A stretch of DNA of 64,000 nt, from positions 186,001 through 250,000 of the forward strand of contig NZ_LGDV01000213.1 of NCBI RefSeq assembly GCF_001280015.1, written 5' to 3'. The notes beneath the pieces are model-generated. The model was not told the DNA's origin. It searched no databases and worked only from the letters and a program-made list of their open reading frames with translations. This stretch comes from Streptomyces sp. MMG1121. Lineage in GTDB: Bacteria; Actinomycetota; Actinomycetes; Streptomycetales; Streptomycetaceae. The position numbers were made by a program, and so were the translations under genes. Of this stretch, positions 1-8,014 are shown piece by piece (the first letter of the stretch is position 1; each line of letters begins with the position of its first letter).

Positions 1-192
1 AGGCGCGCCCTCCCGACCGAGTGACCATCGTCACGACGGCACCGGGGCAACCGGCCGGCGCTTCGCGAAGCGGTCCGTGTGCCGGTTCTCACGCCTGGGC
101 CGCGACGGAATCACGGCTCTCACAAAGCGCCCAACTGTGATTATGTGGCGCACGGCTATCACTTCACCATCGAACTGCCAGGGGGATCGCCC

Positions 193-1248
193 ATGAGTCT
201 GACGGGGACACCGTTCTTGGTCCTGCTGATCGCGGCCACCGCATTGTGCGTGGTCGGCACCATGGTGCTCTGGTCACATCTACGGGGTCCCCAGTCACTG
301 CGCTGGCTGCTACGGCTGATCATGATCGGTCTGTGCCAGCTCACGGCAATCTCGGTGGTCGCGACCTGGATCAACAACGACTACGGCCTCTATGCCTCCT
401 GGGACGATCTCCTGGGCAGGAACAACGGGGCCGTCGCCATGCCCGGCCCCCCGGCCGACCGCGCGAAGTTCACCCACAGCGACGCGGGACTCCTGGACAC
501 CTACTTCCGCGGCAAGCACTCACAACTGTCCGGGCAGGTCATCGTGTGGACGCCGCCGCAGTACAACCAGCCCCAGTACCGCCACACGCGCTTCCCGGTC
601 GTGCTGCTCCTGCACGGCGTGCCGGGCAGTCCCGCGTCCTGGCTGGAACACGGCGGCATGCCCCAGGACTTCCAGCAACTGATGAAGACGGGCACCTCAC
701 ACCCGTTCATCCTGGCCATGCCGGTGGTCGATCCGGGCGGCATCGACACCGACTGCACCGATCAGCCCGGCCGGAAGGTCGCCACCTGGATGGCGCGTGA
801 CGTGCCGGAACTGATCGGCCACAAGTTCCGTACCCTCTCCGGTCCCAAGGGCTGGGGCGTCATGGGCTTCTCCACCGGAGGCTTCTGCGCCGCGCGGCTC
901 CCCCTGGCCTACCCGAAGGTCTTCGGCGTCGGCGCCGCACTGGATCCCGATCCGCTGACCGGCGACACGGGCGTGATCACGGACCCGCGAACACGCGAAC
1001 ACACCAGCCCGACGTACATGGTGACGCACACCACAGCATCGGTGAGCCTGTTCCTGGCCACGTCGGCCGAGGACCGGCTCAGCCCGCCGCACTACATCGA
1101 GCAGTTCGCGAAGACCGCTGCCACCACCAAGGTCCAGACGCAGACCATGGTGCTGCCCAACGGCGGCCACAACTACAACACCTGGACGCGGTTGTACCCG
1201 GCGGCCTTCAACTTCCTGAGCCGCCACACCACCGCGCCGAAGGCATGA
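193..1248 (+). CDS. Membrane-anchored alpha/beta-hydrolase, esterase D / antigen 85-like
   Basis: The 351-residue product has two hydrophobic segments (about residues 5-25 and 37-58), then an extracytoplasmic alpha/beta-hydrolase domain. LLLHGVPGS (138-146) fits the oxyanion region, GFSTG (225-229) puts the nucleophile at Ser227, and GGHNYNTW supplies a likely catalytic His326. The layout matches the actinobacterial esterase family related to mycolyltransferase and Fes-type esterases, so hydrolysis or acyl transfer at the membrane surface is likely; the substrate is unknown. I chose the ATG at 193 because GGGGGAT precedes it and the membrane segment follows at once. An upstream in-frame GTG at 79 would add 38 residues that do not look coding. 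The gene stands alone. Confidence 0.85.
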   Translation: MSLTGTPFLVLLIAATALCVVGTMVLWSHLRGPQSLRWLLRLIMIGLCQLTAISVVATWINNDYGLYASWDDLLGRNNGAVAMPGPPADRAKFTHSDAGLLDTYFRGKHSQLSGQVIVWTPPQYNQPQYRHTRFPVVLLLHGVPGSPASWLEHGGMPQDFQQLMKTGTSHPFILAMPVVDPGGIDTDCTDQPGRKVATWMARDVPELIGHKFRTLSGPKGWGVMGFSTGGFCAARLPLAYPKVFGVGAALDPDPLTGDTGVITDPRTREHTSPTYMVTHTTASVSLFLATSAEDRLSPPHYIEQFAKTAATTKVQTQTMVLPNGGHNYNTWTRLYPAAFNFLSRHTTAPKA

Positions 1249-1398
1249 CCAAGCCGTCCGGCGACAGGCGGAGGCGACCGAAGTAGCGGCGAGACCGACT
1301 TTGGGATGACTGCCCCGCCCGGAGCGCGCACCTTCGGCGACGACGCCTCGACGCACGGCCGATAGCACGGGCGCGTGCCTGAGGTCAGAGTCGTGTGC

Positions 1399-1596
1399 AT
1401 GAAGAAGGTGCTGGAAATAGTCGGGTTCATCGCCCTGGTGCAAGGTGCGCTGGGGCTGGTGCAGGAGTTCACGCAGTGGCACGTAGGCCTGGTGCGACGC
1501 CTGTCGTTCTTCCATGGCTACGAGGCCATCGTGAGCTTCATCCTGATCATCCTGGCTTGCGCACTGTTCGCCGCCGCCGAGAGGCGCGAGCAGTGA
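1399..1596 (+). CDS. Small two-helix membrane protein
   Basis: The 65-residue product has two hydrophobic stretches (about residues 5-22 and 43-60) joined by a charged loop with FTQWHVGLVRR, and ends in a charged tail (AERREQ). It resembles the small two-TM hypothetical proteins common in Streptomyces; I do not recognise a function. A GTG lies two codons upstream (1393) and could equally be the start. It sits between the esterase and another small gene, with no sign of an operon. Confidence 0.6.
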   Translation: MKKVLEIVGFIALVQGALGLVQEFTQWHVGLVRRLSFFHGYEAIVSFILIILACALFAAAERREQ

Positions 1597-1681
1597 CCTC
1601 GACCACTTCTACCGGGAGTACTTCTACCCGATCGGGGGGTAGGCAAGGGGGCATACGCGTCGCACGAGGGGTCTAGGATCC

Positions 1682-1930
1682 GTGCCCGTGGCAGACGTCC
1701 CCGATGAGTTGATCAAGCTGGAACGATCCGCCGAGGAAGAGCGCGCGAAGCTCGCGGGCCTCACCGGTGACGAGTACGACGCTCAGCTGCGGCGCTGGCG
1801 CCAGGCGTCCGACGCGGTACAGGCGGCCATCACCGCGCACGCCGCGGCCACCGAAGCCAGCCGCTATGACGTGGAGCAGGCCGTGAAGAAGGCCGTGCGG
1901 CATGCCCAGGAGGACCCGGCGGTCGAATAG
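1682..1930 (+). CDS. Small helical cytoplasmic hypothetical protein
   Basis: The 82-residue product is almost entirely charged and helical. Heptad-like runs such as LERSAEEERAKLAGLTGDE and AVKKAVRHAQED suggest a short coiled coil. There is no signal peptide, membrane segment or recognised motif. GTG codons at 1682 and 1688 are both possible starts. Codon usage is normal for the window. Function unknown. Confidence 0.6.
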   Translation: MPVADVPDELIKLERSAEEERAKLAGLTGDEYDAQLRRWRQASDAVQAAITAHAAATEASRYDVEQAVKKAVRHAQEDPAVE

Positions 1931-1941
1931 CCGCGCGGGTC

Positions 1942-2217
1942 CTAGGACCGCTCGGGCCAGGTGCCCAGTACATCGCCGGTGTCCTCGTCGGTGAGGGTGA
2001 CGCGGGCGCCGGCCATGCCGACGTACCCGCGGACCCAGCTACGGAACTTCCCGCGGGCGATCTCCTCGATCCGCCACCAGCCGTGCTGCACCGGACGACC
2101 GTCGCGGGCGAGCAGCAAGTGGTACCGGCCGGGGCCGGTCAAAGGCCGGCTTCGCAGGCCGAGCACGGCCCCGACCTGTCGGGGTGCCGGCGCTTCGCCG
2201 TGGTCGACGTGACGCAT
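1942..2217 (-). CDS. Short hypothetical protein with a conserved WWRIEEIARGKFRSW core
   Basis: The 91-residue product starts at the ATG whose complement lies at 2215-2217 (MRHVDHGEAP). An upstream extension in the same frame to 2358 is possible but reads as noncoding. The core (YHLLLARDGRPVQHGWW, then FRSWVRGYVG) and the C-terminal LTDEDTGDVLGTWPE look like a compact beta-rich fold with many aromatic residues. I do not recognise the family. Its 3' end is 11 bp from that of the convergent gene ending at 1930. Confidence 0.55.
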   Translation of the reverse strand: MRHVDHGEAPAPRQVGAVLGLRSRPLTGPGRYHLLLARDGRPVQHGWWRIEEIARGKFRSWVRGYVGMAGARVTLTDEDTGDVLGTWPERS

Positions 2218-2936
2218 GCCTTGAATTAGATCGCTTGTTCGATTTTTGAGGCAAGCCACAGCCTGCCGACAGGCGAACACGGTAGGCGGGTGCCCGATGC
2301 CGCCGTGCCGTTCGACTGGCCGATGAGCGCCGATCCGGACGCCGTACCGACCACACACCCGGCCCAGAGGCAGGCGCTCGCCGACCTGCTCTCGCGGTTC
2401 GCGTGGGCAGGTGATCCAGGCATCGCACGACTCCGGCGCGGAAGAGATGGCCGCAGCCCGGGAAGGGTGAAACCGTCGCGAACTTCGCCGGCCTCACGGA
2501 TGGATCCAGGCAGTGGCGGGACCCGCGAACCGGGAAACCGGGCGAGGTGATCCACGGCAAGAGGTCGTGGACGCCATCGCCGAGGCCCCGACAGCACGGA
2601 ACGGCCGCCCCCTCACGGACGTCGGGATCCAATCCGTCACCGTCGACAGGCGGCAGTCCTGAATCAAGGGGCACCACGTCGACCGCGCAGTCCGGCGCTC
2701 CGGCATGTCGCGGTCCACGCGGTGAAGTGTGCGGCCGAACGTCGCGCGGGCCGTCGATGTCTTCGCGCGGCGCGATGAGGAGCGCCGCCGCGACCGTCCG
2801 GACGACTTCCGTCTCGGCCGGGAAGACCACGGCCGAGGCTTCTCCTCCGGACACCGGCACGGGGCGGATCCGCGGACCGATCCGCCGACGGGCCGGTACG
2901 TGGCAACCCGTGCCGGATGCGCCCTCCCGGGCATCT
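2218..2936. other. Intergenic stretch, probably decayed coding sequence
   Basis: No intact gene is convincing here. Short runs have coding-like composition in different frames: on the plus strand a GTG at 2290 opens an 86-codon frame, and near 2570-2660 a stretch reads as EVVDAIAEAPTARNGRPL before stopping. No two runs join into one frame, which suggests an old gene broken by frameshifts. I could not assign a family. Confidence 0.35.
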
Positions 2937-2948
2937 ATGATCATGAGC

Positions 2949-3377
2949 ATGTCCGCCCTGCACGAGCGTTCCGCACTCAGTCAACTGGCCCCCGATGAGC
3001 GACTCCTGGGGTACGGCTCCGTCGTCCCCGCCAAGAGCGCCAAGGGCATCAGCGTGAACATCGGGGGCGCCCTCGCGAACCAGCTGGTCGGCGCCGTCGG
3101 CGCTCAGTCCGGCGGAGCCGACAGTATCGCCGCGGGTATGCCGCGCAGCTCCGGCGCGCTGCTGCTGCGCGTGACCGACCAGCGGGTGGGACTGGTGAAG
3201 CCTCTCGACGGCACCCCGGTGTGGGAGGTGCCGCGGACCTGGGTCACCCGGGTCGAACGCCGGCCTCGTACCCAGCTGATGGCCCGCTTCCGGCTGCACT
3301 ACGCCGACGGCTCCTGGCTCGCCTTCCTCACCATGAGGCGCCGTACGCTCGAGCAGTTCCGCTCGCTCATCGGCTGA
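2949..3377 (+). CDS. PH/GRAM-like hypothetical protein
   Basis: The 142-residue product opens with LAPDERLLGYGSVVPAKS and has ALLLRVTDQRVGLVKPLDG followed by WVTRVERRPRTQLMARFRLHY. This strand pattern is typical of small bacterial PH- or GRAM-like domains that begin with a 'GEr/DErll' motif. No signal peptide or membrane helix is evident, although a short apolar GGALANQLVGAVGA segment is present. ATG codons at 2937, 2943 and 2949 are all in frame and none has a clear RBS; I used the last. Function unknown. Confidence 0.65.
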   Translation: MSALHERSALSQLAPDERLLGYGSVVPAKSAKGISVNIGGALANQLVGAVGAQSGGADSIAAGMPRSSGALLLRVTDQRVGLVKPLDGTPVWEVPRTWVTRVERRPRTQLMARFRLHYADGSWLAFLTMRRRTLEQFRSLIG

Positions 3378-3414
3378 TCCCGGGGCCGGACCACGCCGAC
3401 GGCCCGTTCCGTTT

Positions 3415-3789
3415 TTGAACGGTTTCAATGGACCAGCCAGACCGTACGAGGGCATGGCCGGCATCGCCAAGGACCCGGCCGGCCCCGGCTTCCGCCACTT
3501 CTTCCTGTGCCCTCACCTCGACCCGACCGGGAGGATCACCCACGTGTCCGGCTCGCACGTGTCGCCGTACGGCGAGATCGTCAGCGAATGGCGGACCGAA
3601 CACGGGACCCTCGCCTACCGGGCCACGATCCCCGCCAACAGCACGGCGACCCTGTCCATCCCCACCACGGACCCGTCCACCGTCCGCGAGGGCAGGACAC
3701 CCCTGTCCCGCGTCCAGGGCGTGCAGTACCTGGGCTTCACGAACGGCACGGCCTCGTACCGGCTGCCGTCGGGGCACACTACGACCTGA
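3415..3789 (+). pseudogene. C-terminal remnant of a bacterial alpha-L-rhamnosidase
   Basis: This 124-codon open stretch reads like the C-terminal beta-sandwich of family GH78 alpha-L-rhamnosidases: GIAKDPAGPGFRHF, then SGSHVSPYGEIVSEW, YRATIPANSTATLSIP and VQYLGFTNGTASYRLPSG. Full-length enzymes are about 900-1100 residues, so nearly nine tenths, including the catalytic (alpha/alpha)6 barrel, is missing. No RBS or proper start precedes the TTG at 3415. I call it a decayed gene end. The family match is from memory of its conserved tail. Confidence 0.75.
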
Positions 3790-3869
3790 CGGCAACGCTC
3801 ATACCCACGGGGGCGGAGGACCGAGAAGCCCACTGAAGTGCCCGTTTTCTGCCCTTGTACGGTGTCGGC

Positions 3870-4814
3870 ATGTGGCGCACGGACATCATTCACGGCGACG
3901 GCACGTGGACGGGCTTGTCTCTGGAGGTCCAGGCACGCCGGCAGCCAGGCCTGTGCCTCTTCAGCGCCGAGCGGCGGCTGCTTCTTGCACAGCAGTCACG
4001 AGTGACGCTCCTCGCCGCCGTCGACGAGGACTTCTGCGGAGTGGAGTTCTGGCGCACGGACGCCTACCGCTCTCCTCTCCCGCCGTTGCGTGCCGCGACG
4101 GGACGGGCTCTGGCCGACCGCCTTGACCGCTGGGCGTACCGCTTCGTACAGCACCTGCTCGACGCATCGGGCAGCCCGCTGCACGACGGCCGCTGGCTGC
4201 TCTCCCGCGAGAGCCCGCTCCTGCGCTGGAACCACGGACGCCGGCCGCAGGCCGAGTACTGGAAGTCGATGCTCGTCGAGGGCCATCCCGACGGATACAT
4301 CGACTGGTTCATCCACAACGGCTCGTGGGAGGTCCTCCCGCTGCGCCCGATGCCCGACGCGGACGACAGCCGGGTCAAGGCGTATCGCAAGCAGGCCCGT
4401 GAGGGAACGCTCCCGCCCGTTCTGTTGTGGTGGGTCAGCGGTCTGGACTGCCATCTGATCCTGGACGGGCACGCCCGGCTCGCCGCGGCGATCGCCGAGT
4501 CGACCGCACCCTCACTGCTGCATCTGCACCGCACTGCCCCGAGCGACGAGGTGGCCGCGGGCACCGAGCAGGCGATACACCTCTACGAGGCCGAGTTGGC
4601 CCGTTTCGCCGAACTCCGCACCGCCCACGGCGCCGGCGTCCCGGACGGTGCCGCCATCGCAGGACCGGCCCTCGCCCGGCGCCTCCAGGAACTGCACACG
4701 GCCCGACAGCCGAGCTGGGCCTGGCCTCTTCCGGGTGGGGAAGTCCACTGGCGCCGCGTCGCACACGAGGTGACCGACGGCGAGTGGCCCGCGGGCGGCG
4801 GGGCAACGGTGTGA
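3870..4814 (+). CDS. Conserved hypothetical protein, possibly with a ParB-like RLAAA segment
   Basis: The 314-residue product begins at ATG 3870 (MWRTDIIHGDGTW). It has no signal peptide or membrane helix. The middle contains WVSGLDCHLILDGHARLAAA (about residues 190-209), reminiscent of the 'vlDGHhRlaAA' segment of ParB-like or Sbnl-type folds, but the remainder does not look like ParB. An aromatic-rich region (RWNHGRRPQAEYWKSM) precedes it. I see this only as a streptomycete hypothetical protein. It is convergent with the pseudogene at 4864-5184. Confidence 0.7.
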   Translation: MWRTDIIHGDGTWTGLSLEVQARRQPGLCLFSAERRLLLAQQSRVTLLAAVDEDFCGVEFWRTDAYRSPLPPLRAATGRALADRLDRWAYRFVQHLLDASGSPLHDGRWLLSRESPLLRWNHGRRPQAEYWKSMLVEGHPDGYIDWFIHNGSWEVLPLRPMPDADDSRVKAYRKQAREGTLPPVLLWWVSGLDCHLILDGHARLAAAIAESTAPSLLHLHRTAPSDEVAAGTEQAIHLYEAELARFAELRTAHGAGVPDGAAIAGPALARRLQELHTARQPSWAWPLPGGEVHWRRVAHEVTDGEWPAGGGATV

Positions 4815-4863
4815 CGCGGCGCGGGTGCTGAGGTTTCTGAGCTGCCGACGGCACTGGACCAGG

Positions 4864-5184
4864 TCACTGTGCCGCGACAAGCGCGCGGCACGGCAAGGCC
4901 CGCTCCTCGGTCCCGCCGCCGCCGTCGCCCGGCTCCACCCGGTACAGACGGGCCTGCGGCACGCGGGTCACGGCGTCCGACAGCGAGCCATCCACGAAGA
5001 GGGCCCCGACGCCGTCTTCGAGCGCCCAACCGGCAGACAGCGCGCCGGTTGCCACGGCGGCCCGGTAGGAGGAGCGGCGGCCCGGTTCACCGTCGTCGTC
5101 GGTGGAGAAACCGCCCCCGAGGAGAGTCAGACGACGGCCGGATACGAAGGTGCGGCGCATGGGTCCGGACCGTTCCTGGCTCAT
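4864..5184 (-). pseudogene. Internally deleted peptidase E (family S51)
   Basis: The 106-codon frame has an excellent RBS (GAGGGGGA) and an authentic-looking start: MRRTFVSGRRLTLLGGGFS is like the N-terminus of class-I-glutamine-amidotransferase-like peptidase E. It then jumps straight to the family's C-terminal region (EPGRRSSYRAAVATGALSAG, WALEDGVGALF, VTRVPQARLYRVEP). Peptidase E proteins are about 220-240 residues. The missing centre carries the catalytic Ser and His and most of the fold. The junction is in frame, so a short protein could still be made, but it cannot be an active peptidase. Confidence 0.75.
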
Positions 5185-5341
5185 CGATCTCCCCCTCGGT
5201 CGAGCAGCCTTGAGTGCAGCCTAGGGGAGTAGGAGCCGGTCGGTCTCGGACGTTTCCCACACGTCCGGCGGCGTCGGTCACATTTCTCGGGCGCGATCCG
5301 TCAGGGCAGTGACCACGACAGAAAGCCCGAAGGAGACGGCG

Positions 5342-5848
5342 ATGGAGACACGTTCGATCACGGCGGAGGTTCCGATGGCTCCCCGGATGTCCGAGGACCC
5401 CGCGGACCTCGTGCCCGAGCTGGCCGCGGTGTCGGCGGCGCTGTTCAAGGTCACCGGCAACGGTTCGGTTCCGCGCACCACGATCAGCCTGGCGCAGCTG
5501 CGTGCTGGTCAGATCGTCGGCAGCACCTACCTGACCGTCCTGCACGCGGGCTTCCTGCGCAAGGCCGGGGAGTCGGACGAGCGGATCACGTCGGTGGTGT
5601 CCTGGCAGGACTCGCCGTACTTCACCGGTGCCGAGCGTGCCGCGCTGGCCCTGGTGGAGGCGGTGCTGCAGCCGTCCGCAGACGGCGAGCGGGTCTCCGA
5701 CGAGCTGTACGCGCAGGCAGCCGGGCACTATGGACCCAAGGCGCTCGCCACGCTCATGTTCGCGATCGGCCAGGTCAACTTCTTCGTCCCGGTGGCGCTG
5801 ATAGCCAAGCCGGTGCCGGGTCGGTCGTTCTCCGCCCCGTGGAAGTGA
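5342..5848 (+). CDS. Carboxymuconolactone decarboxylase-like (AhpD fold) protein lacking the CxxC cysteines
   Basis: The 168-residue product matches the CMD/AhpD fold: LRAGQIVGSTYLTVLHAGF followed by LRKAGESDERITSVVSW, SPYFTGAERAALALVEAV and the C-terminal VNFFVPVALIAKP. In active alkylhydroperoxidases the GSTYL site reads as a CxxC-containing segment before His; here both cysteines are replaced (Ser and Leu) while the His is kept. ATG 5342 was preferred to GTG 5309 because GAAGGAGA lies just before it. The protein is probably not a thiol peroxidase; its role is open. Confidence 0.8.
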   Translation: METRSITAEVPMAPRMSEDPADLVPELAAVSAALFKVTGNGSVPRTTISLAQLRAGQIVGSTYLTVLHAGFLRKAGESDERITSVVSWQDSPYFTGAERAALALVEAVLQPSADGERVSDELYAQAAGHYGPKALATLMFAIGQVNFFVPVALIAKPVPGRSFSAPWK

Positions 5849-5879
5849 GGCCACCCGGGCCGCCGGCCCTCGAAGAAGT

Positions 5880-6060
5880 CCCCAAGGGGAAGTGGTCCTG
5901 CTCGACGGCACCCTCGTCCCCACCCACCGCCCTACCGGAAGGACCAACCGATCTGTTCCGGCAAACACCACCGCCAACGCGCCCCCGTCGGGCATGGCTT
6001 CGCCCACCTCCAGAACTGGCGAATCCTCACCAGACTCCGCACCGGCCCCGCTGGGAGGGG
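5880..6060 (+). mobile_element. Decayed IS5-family transposase remnant
   Basis: Read in one frame from 5891 the DNA encodes VVLLDGTLVPTHRPTGRTNR, the catalytic first-Asp motif of IS5-group DDE transposases. After a frameshift near 5950 the next frame reads ICSGKHHRQR and then GHGFAHLQNWRILTRLRT, which are the 'YSGKHHR' and C-terminal 'HGFAHLKNWRILTKLR' signatures. The centre with the second Asp and the Glu is deleted. No terminal inverted repeats were found. The family assignment is from motif recognition. Confidence 0.75.
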
Positions 6061-6143
6061 GCGCCAGGCTGGGACAAGGCTCGCCAGGGCCTGAGGCCGT
6101 GCGGGAGCCGCGGCGCCATGGGTGGCATGGGCGGCATGAAGTG

Positions 6144-6686
6144 TCAGAGCGGGGCGAGCATCATCAGGATCTCGTCACAGTCGTCGCCTGCCGCAAACCT
6201 CAGAGCGCCTGGCCACCGGCCGATCTCCTGCCAGCCGAGCCGTCGGTAGAAGCCTTCAAGGCCCACACCGCCGCGAGCGGCGAGATGCAGTTGTTCCAGC
6301 CCTATCTCGTCCCGCGCGATCCTGCGGGCTTCTTCCATGAGGGCACGCCCGACACCTTGCCCGCGCACGGAGGTGCGGGTCTGGACGTGGTGGAGGGTTC
6401 CCCAGTGTGCGATCAGCTCGAACGGGTCACGCCGGATGTTGAGCCAGCCCGCAAGCTCCCCGTCCACCCTTGCCGTGAGGAGTCGACAGGTGTCCGGGCA
6501 GAGCTGGTTGATGATGCGGTCGAGAGCCGACAGCACGGTGGCGGCATCGACGGGAGGAAACGGGAATCCGGCCGCGCCGCCTGCATTGGTGACCTCGACC
6601 CAGCAATCAGCGAGAGTCTGTCGGAGCTCCGGGGCGACGTCCTTGGCGGTCGTGAACTGTTGGAAGGCGATGGTGCTTGTGGTCAT
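6144..6686 (-). CDS. GNAT-family N-acetyltransferase
   Basis: The 180-residue product has the GNAT acetyl-CoA pyrophosphate-binding loop RGQGVGRAL (residues 108-116), preceded by the beta4 strand HHVQTRTS and followed by EEARRIARDEIGLEQLHLAARGG and FYRRLGWQEIGRWPGA. Length and motif order fit a single-domain GNAT. The acceptor substrate cannot be read from the sequence. It is transcribed alone, away from the IS5 remnant. Confidence 0.85.
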   Translation of the reverse strand: MTTSTIAFQQFTTAKDVAPELRQTLADCWVEVTNAGGAAGFPFPPVDAATVLSALDRIINQLCPDTCRLLTARVDGELAGWLNIRRDPFELIAHWGTLHHVQTRTSVRGQGVGRALMEEARRIARDEIGLEQLHLAARGGVGLEGFYRRLGWQEIGRWPGALRFAAGDDCDEILMMLAPL

Positions 6687-6693
6687 CCCGGGA

Positions 6694-6801
6694 TCATGAC
6701 ACCCGCCTCTGACACACCCCCTCAGCGCAGAGGCGGTCGGGCAGCGGGCTCACGCCATGGGCGGGTGCAGCGATGACGGTGTGGTTGAAGGTGGCTGTCA
6801 T
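6694..6801 (-). pseudogene. Possible 5' fragment of a glyoxalase/VOC gene
   Basis: A 35-codon frame starts MTATFNHTVIAA after a GAGG motif, which is how many actinobacterial VOC-superfamily (glyoxalase-like) proteins begin. It loses any similarity after about 15 codons. The rest of the 6.69-7.15 kb interval shows no other gene on either strand. This is a weak call. Confidence 0.25.
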
Positions 6802-7148
6802 TCGGCTGACCTCGTTGTTGTCCGACACGGAAATCGGACTCGCGGTGCGCGAGTGCCGGGAGGTCCGCGTGCCGAACTGAGGGGGCGCGTTCTTAGCACC
6901 CGCCGTGCGATCAGCTCTCCACCGGGTGGCCAATCCGTGTGTGCGTAGCGCCGGTCCGGTGTTCACGTCGGGTGTCTCTGGTTGATCAGACCGGCTGCCA
7001 CAACAGAAAAGCGGCGGCGGAAAAGTGATCATTCGTTTGGGTGGATGGATGTGCTGCGGGGTGTCGCGCCAACACCGCCGGGGAGGTTGGGGACGTCCCA
7101 TAGCCGATCCAGGAACGGGACGAACAGTGTTGATCAAGAGGGGAATCC

Positions 7149-7553
7149 ATGCCGGACAGCCAGACGAACACAGCGCAGGACACGGTCCGGAGCGGGAGCC
7201 CGGACTCCGCAGTGGACCGGGTGGCCGACTTCTACGGGGCGTACATCGACGCCGTCTCTGACGGCACCGACGATCTGTCGGACGAACTGCGCGCCCACTA
7301 CCTGACGCAAGACTTTCGCCAGCGCCTGGCCGCCTGGGAGGAAGCCAACCACGCCGATGGTGTCCTGCGCGCCCAGGACGTGCCCACCCGTTGGGAGGTC
7401 CGGTACTTCGACAGCGGCGCCGGGCACCTGTTCACCACGGTCACCCTCACTTGGGGCACCGGCCCTGACGCCGGGCACACCCAGCTGTCGGTGCAGAGTG
7501 ATCTGAGCACCAAGCTCATCTCGGACATCGAGGACGCCCCAGCAGGTTCCTGA
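7149..7553 (+). CDS. NTF2/SnoaL-like small hypothetical protein
   Basis: The 134-residue product begins at ATG 7149 behind AAGAGGGGAA. After a polar N-terminus it reads VADFYGAYIDAVSDG, then LRAHYLTQDFRQRLAAWEE and WEVRYFDSGAGHLFTTVTLTW. The helix-helix-then-curved-sheet pattern resembles NTF2-like or DUF3828 proteins. There is no signal peptide. I infer a cytoplasmic, possibly ligand-binding, protein of unknown role. Confidence 0.65.
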   Translation: MPDSQTNTAQDTVRSGSPDSAVDRVADFYGAYIDAVSDGTDDLSDELRAHYLTQDFRQRLAAWEEANHADGVLRAQDVPTRWEVRYFDSGAGHLFTTVTLTWGTGPDAGHTQLSVQSDLSTKLISDIEDAPAGS

Positions 7554-7599
7554 GTGCCGAGAGTCCTGGGGCATGGTCACACACGCAGCCGGATCCGGA

Positions 7600-7835
7600 T
7601 CCGGGCGCAAGGGGACCATGCCCCGACCCACCAGAGACGCCCTGGTGCGTCGAATCCCCGCTCGTCGCAGGCGTGGACGACATCGCCGACGTAGTCCTCA
7701 CCGACCTGCATCAGTCTGGTTGATGTCCTTGACCGTCCGGCCCTGGGCCGACATCACCACCACGATCGCCCGGCAGAGTTCCACCGGGTCCTTCGCGGTC
7801 CGGGTGATCCGCTGCGATTTTTGATCCTCCACGCG
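7600..7835 (-). mobile_element. Decayed IS630-family transposase, N-terminal part
   Basis: On the minus strand from about 7830 the DNA reads SQRITRTAKDPVELCRAIVV and MMSAQGRTVKDINQT. After a frameshift it reads LMQVGEDYVGDVVHACDERG and FDAPG. This is the helix-turn-helix N-terminus of IS630-type transposases (normally 'iartakDpvrlRRAivvlmSaqG...GedyVrdvihaFnerGfdAL'). The DDE catalytic domain is absent. The remnant lies about 180 bp upstream of the asparaginase gene and may mark an old insertion boundary. Confidence 0.7.
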
Positions 7836-7962
7836 CCAACTCAGGTATCTCACACAGGGGTTGCTGCGCAGTTTCCAGTTCGCCCACTACGGGGCAGGGT
7901 GTTCGCGCAGGCGAGCATCGAGGTCGACCATGCCACGCCCGCAAGTGATAGGTGTTGACGGT

Positions 7963-7981
7963 CCGACCGGTCCGACCGGTC
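7963..7981. promoter_or_regulatory. Two tandem GACCGGTC palindromes upstream of the asparaginase gene
   Basis: The self-complementary octamer GACCGGTC occurs at 7965-7972 and again at 7974-7981, within two perfect 9-bp direct repeats (CCGACCGGT). It lies 33 bp before the GTG start at 8015 and just after a TTGACG hexamer at 7955-7960. Placement suggests an operator, but the binding protein is unknown. Confidence 0.4.
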
Positions 7982-8014
7982 AGGCGCGGGCCACCGGAGA
8001 GAAGGGGGAACCCT

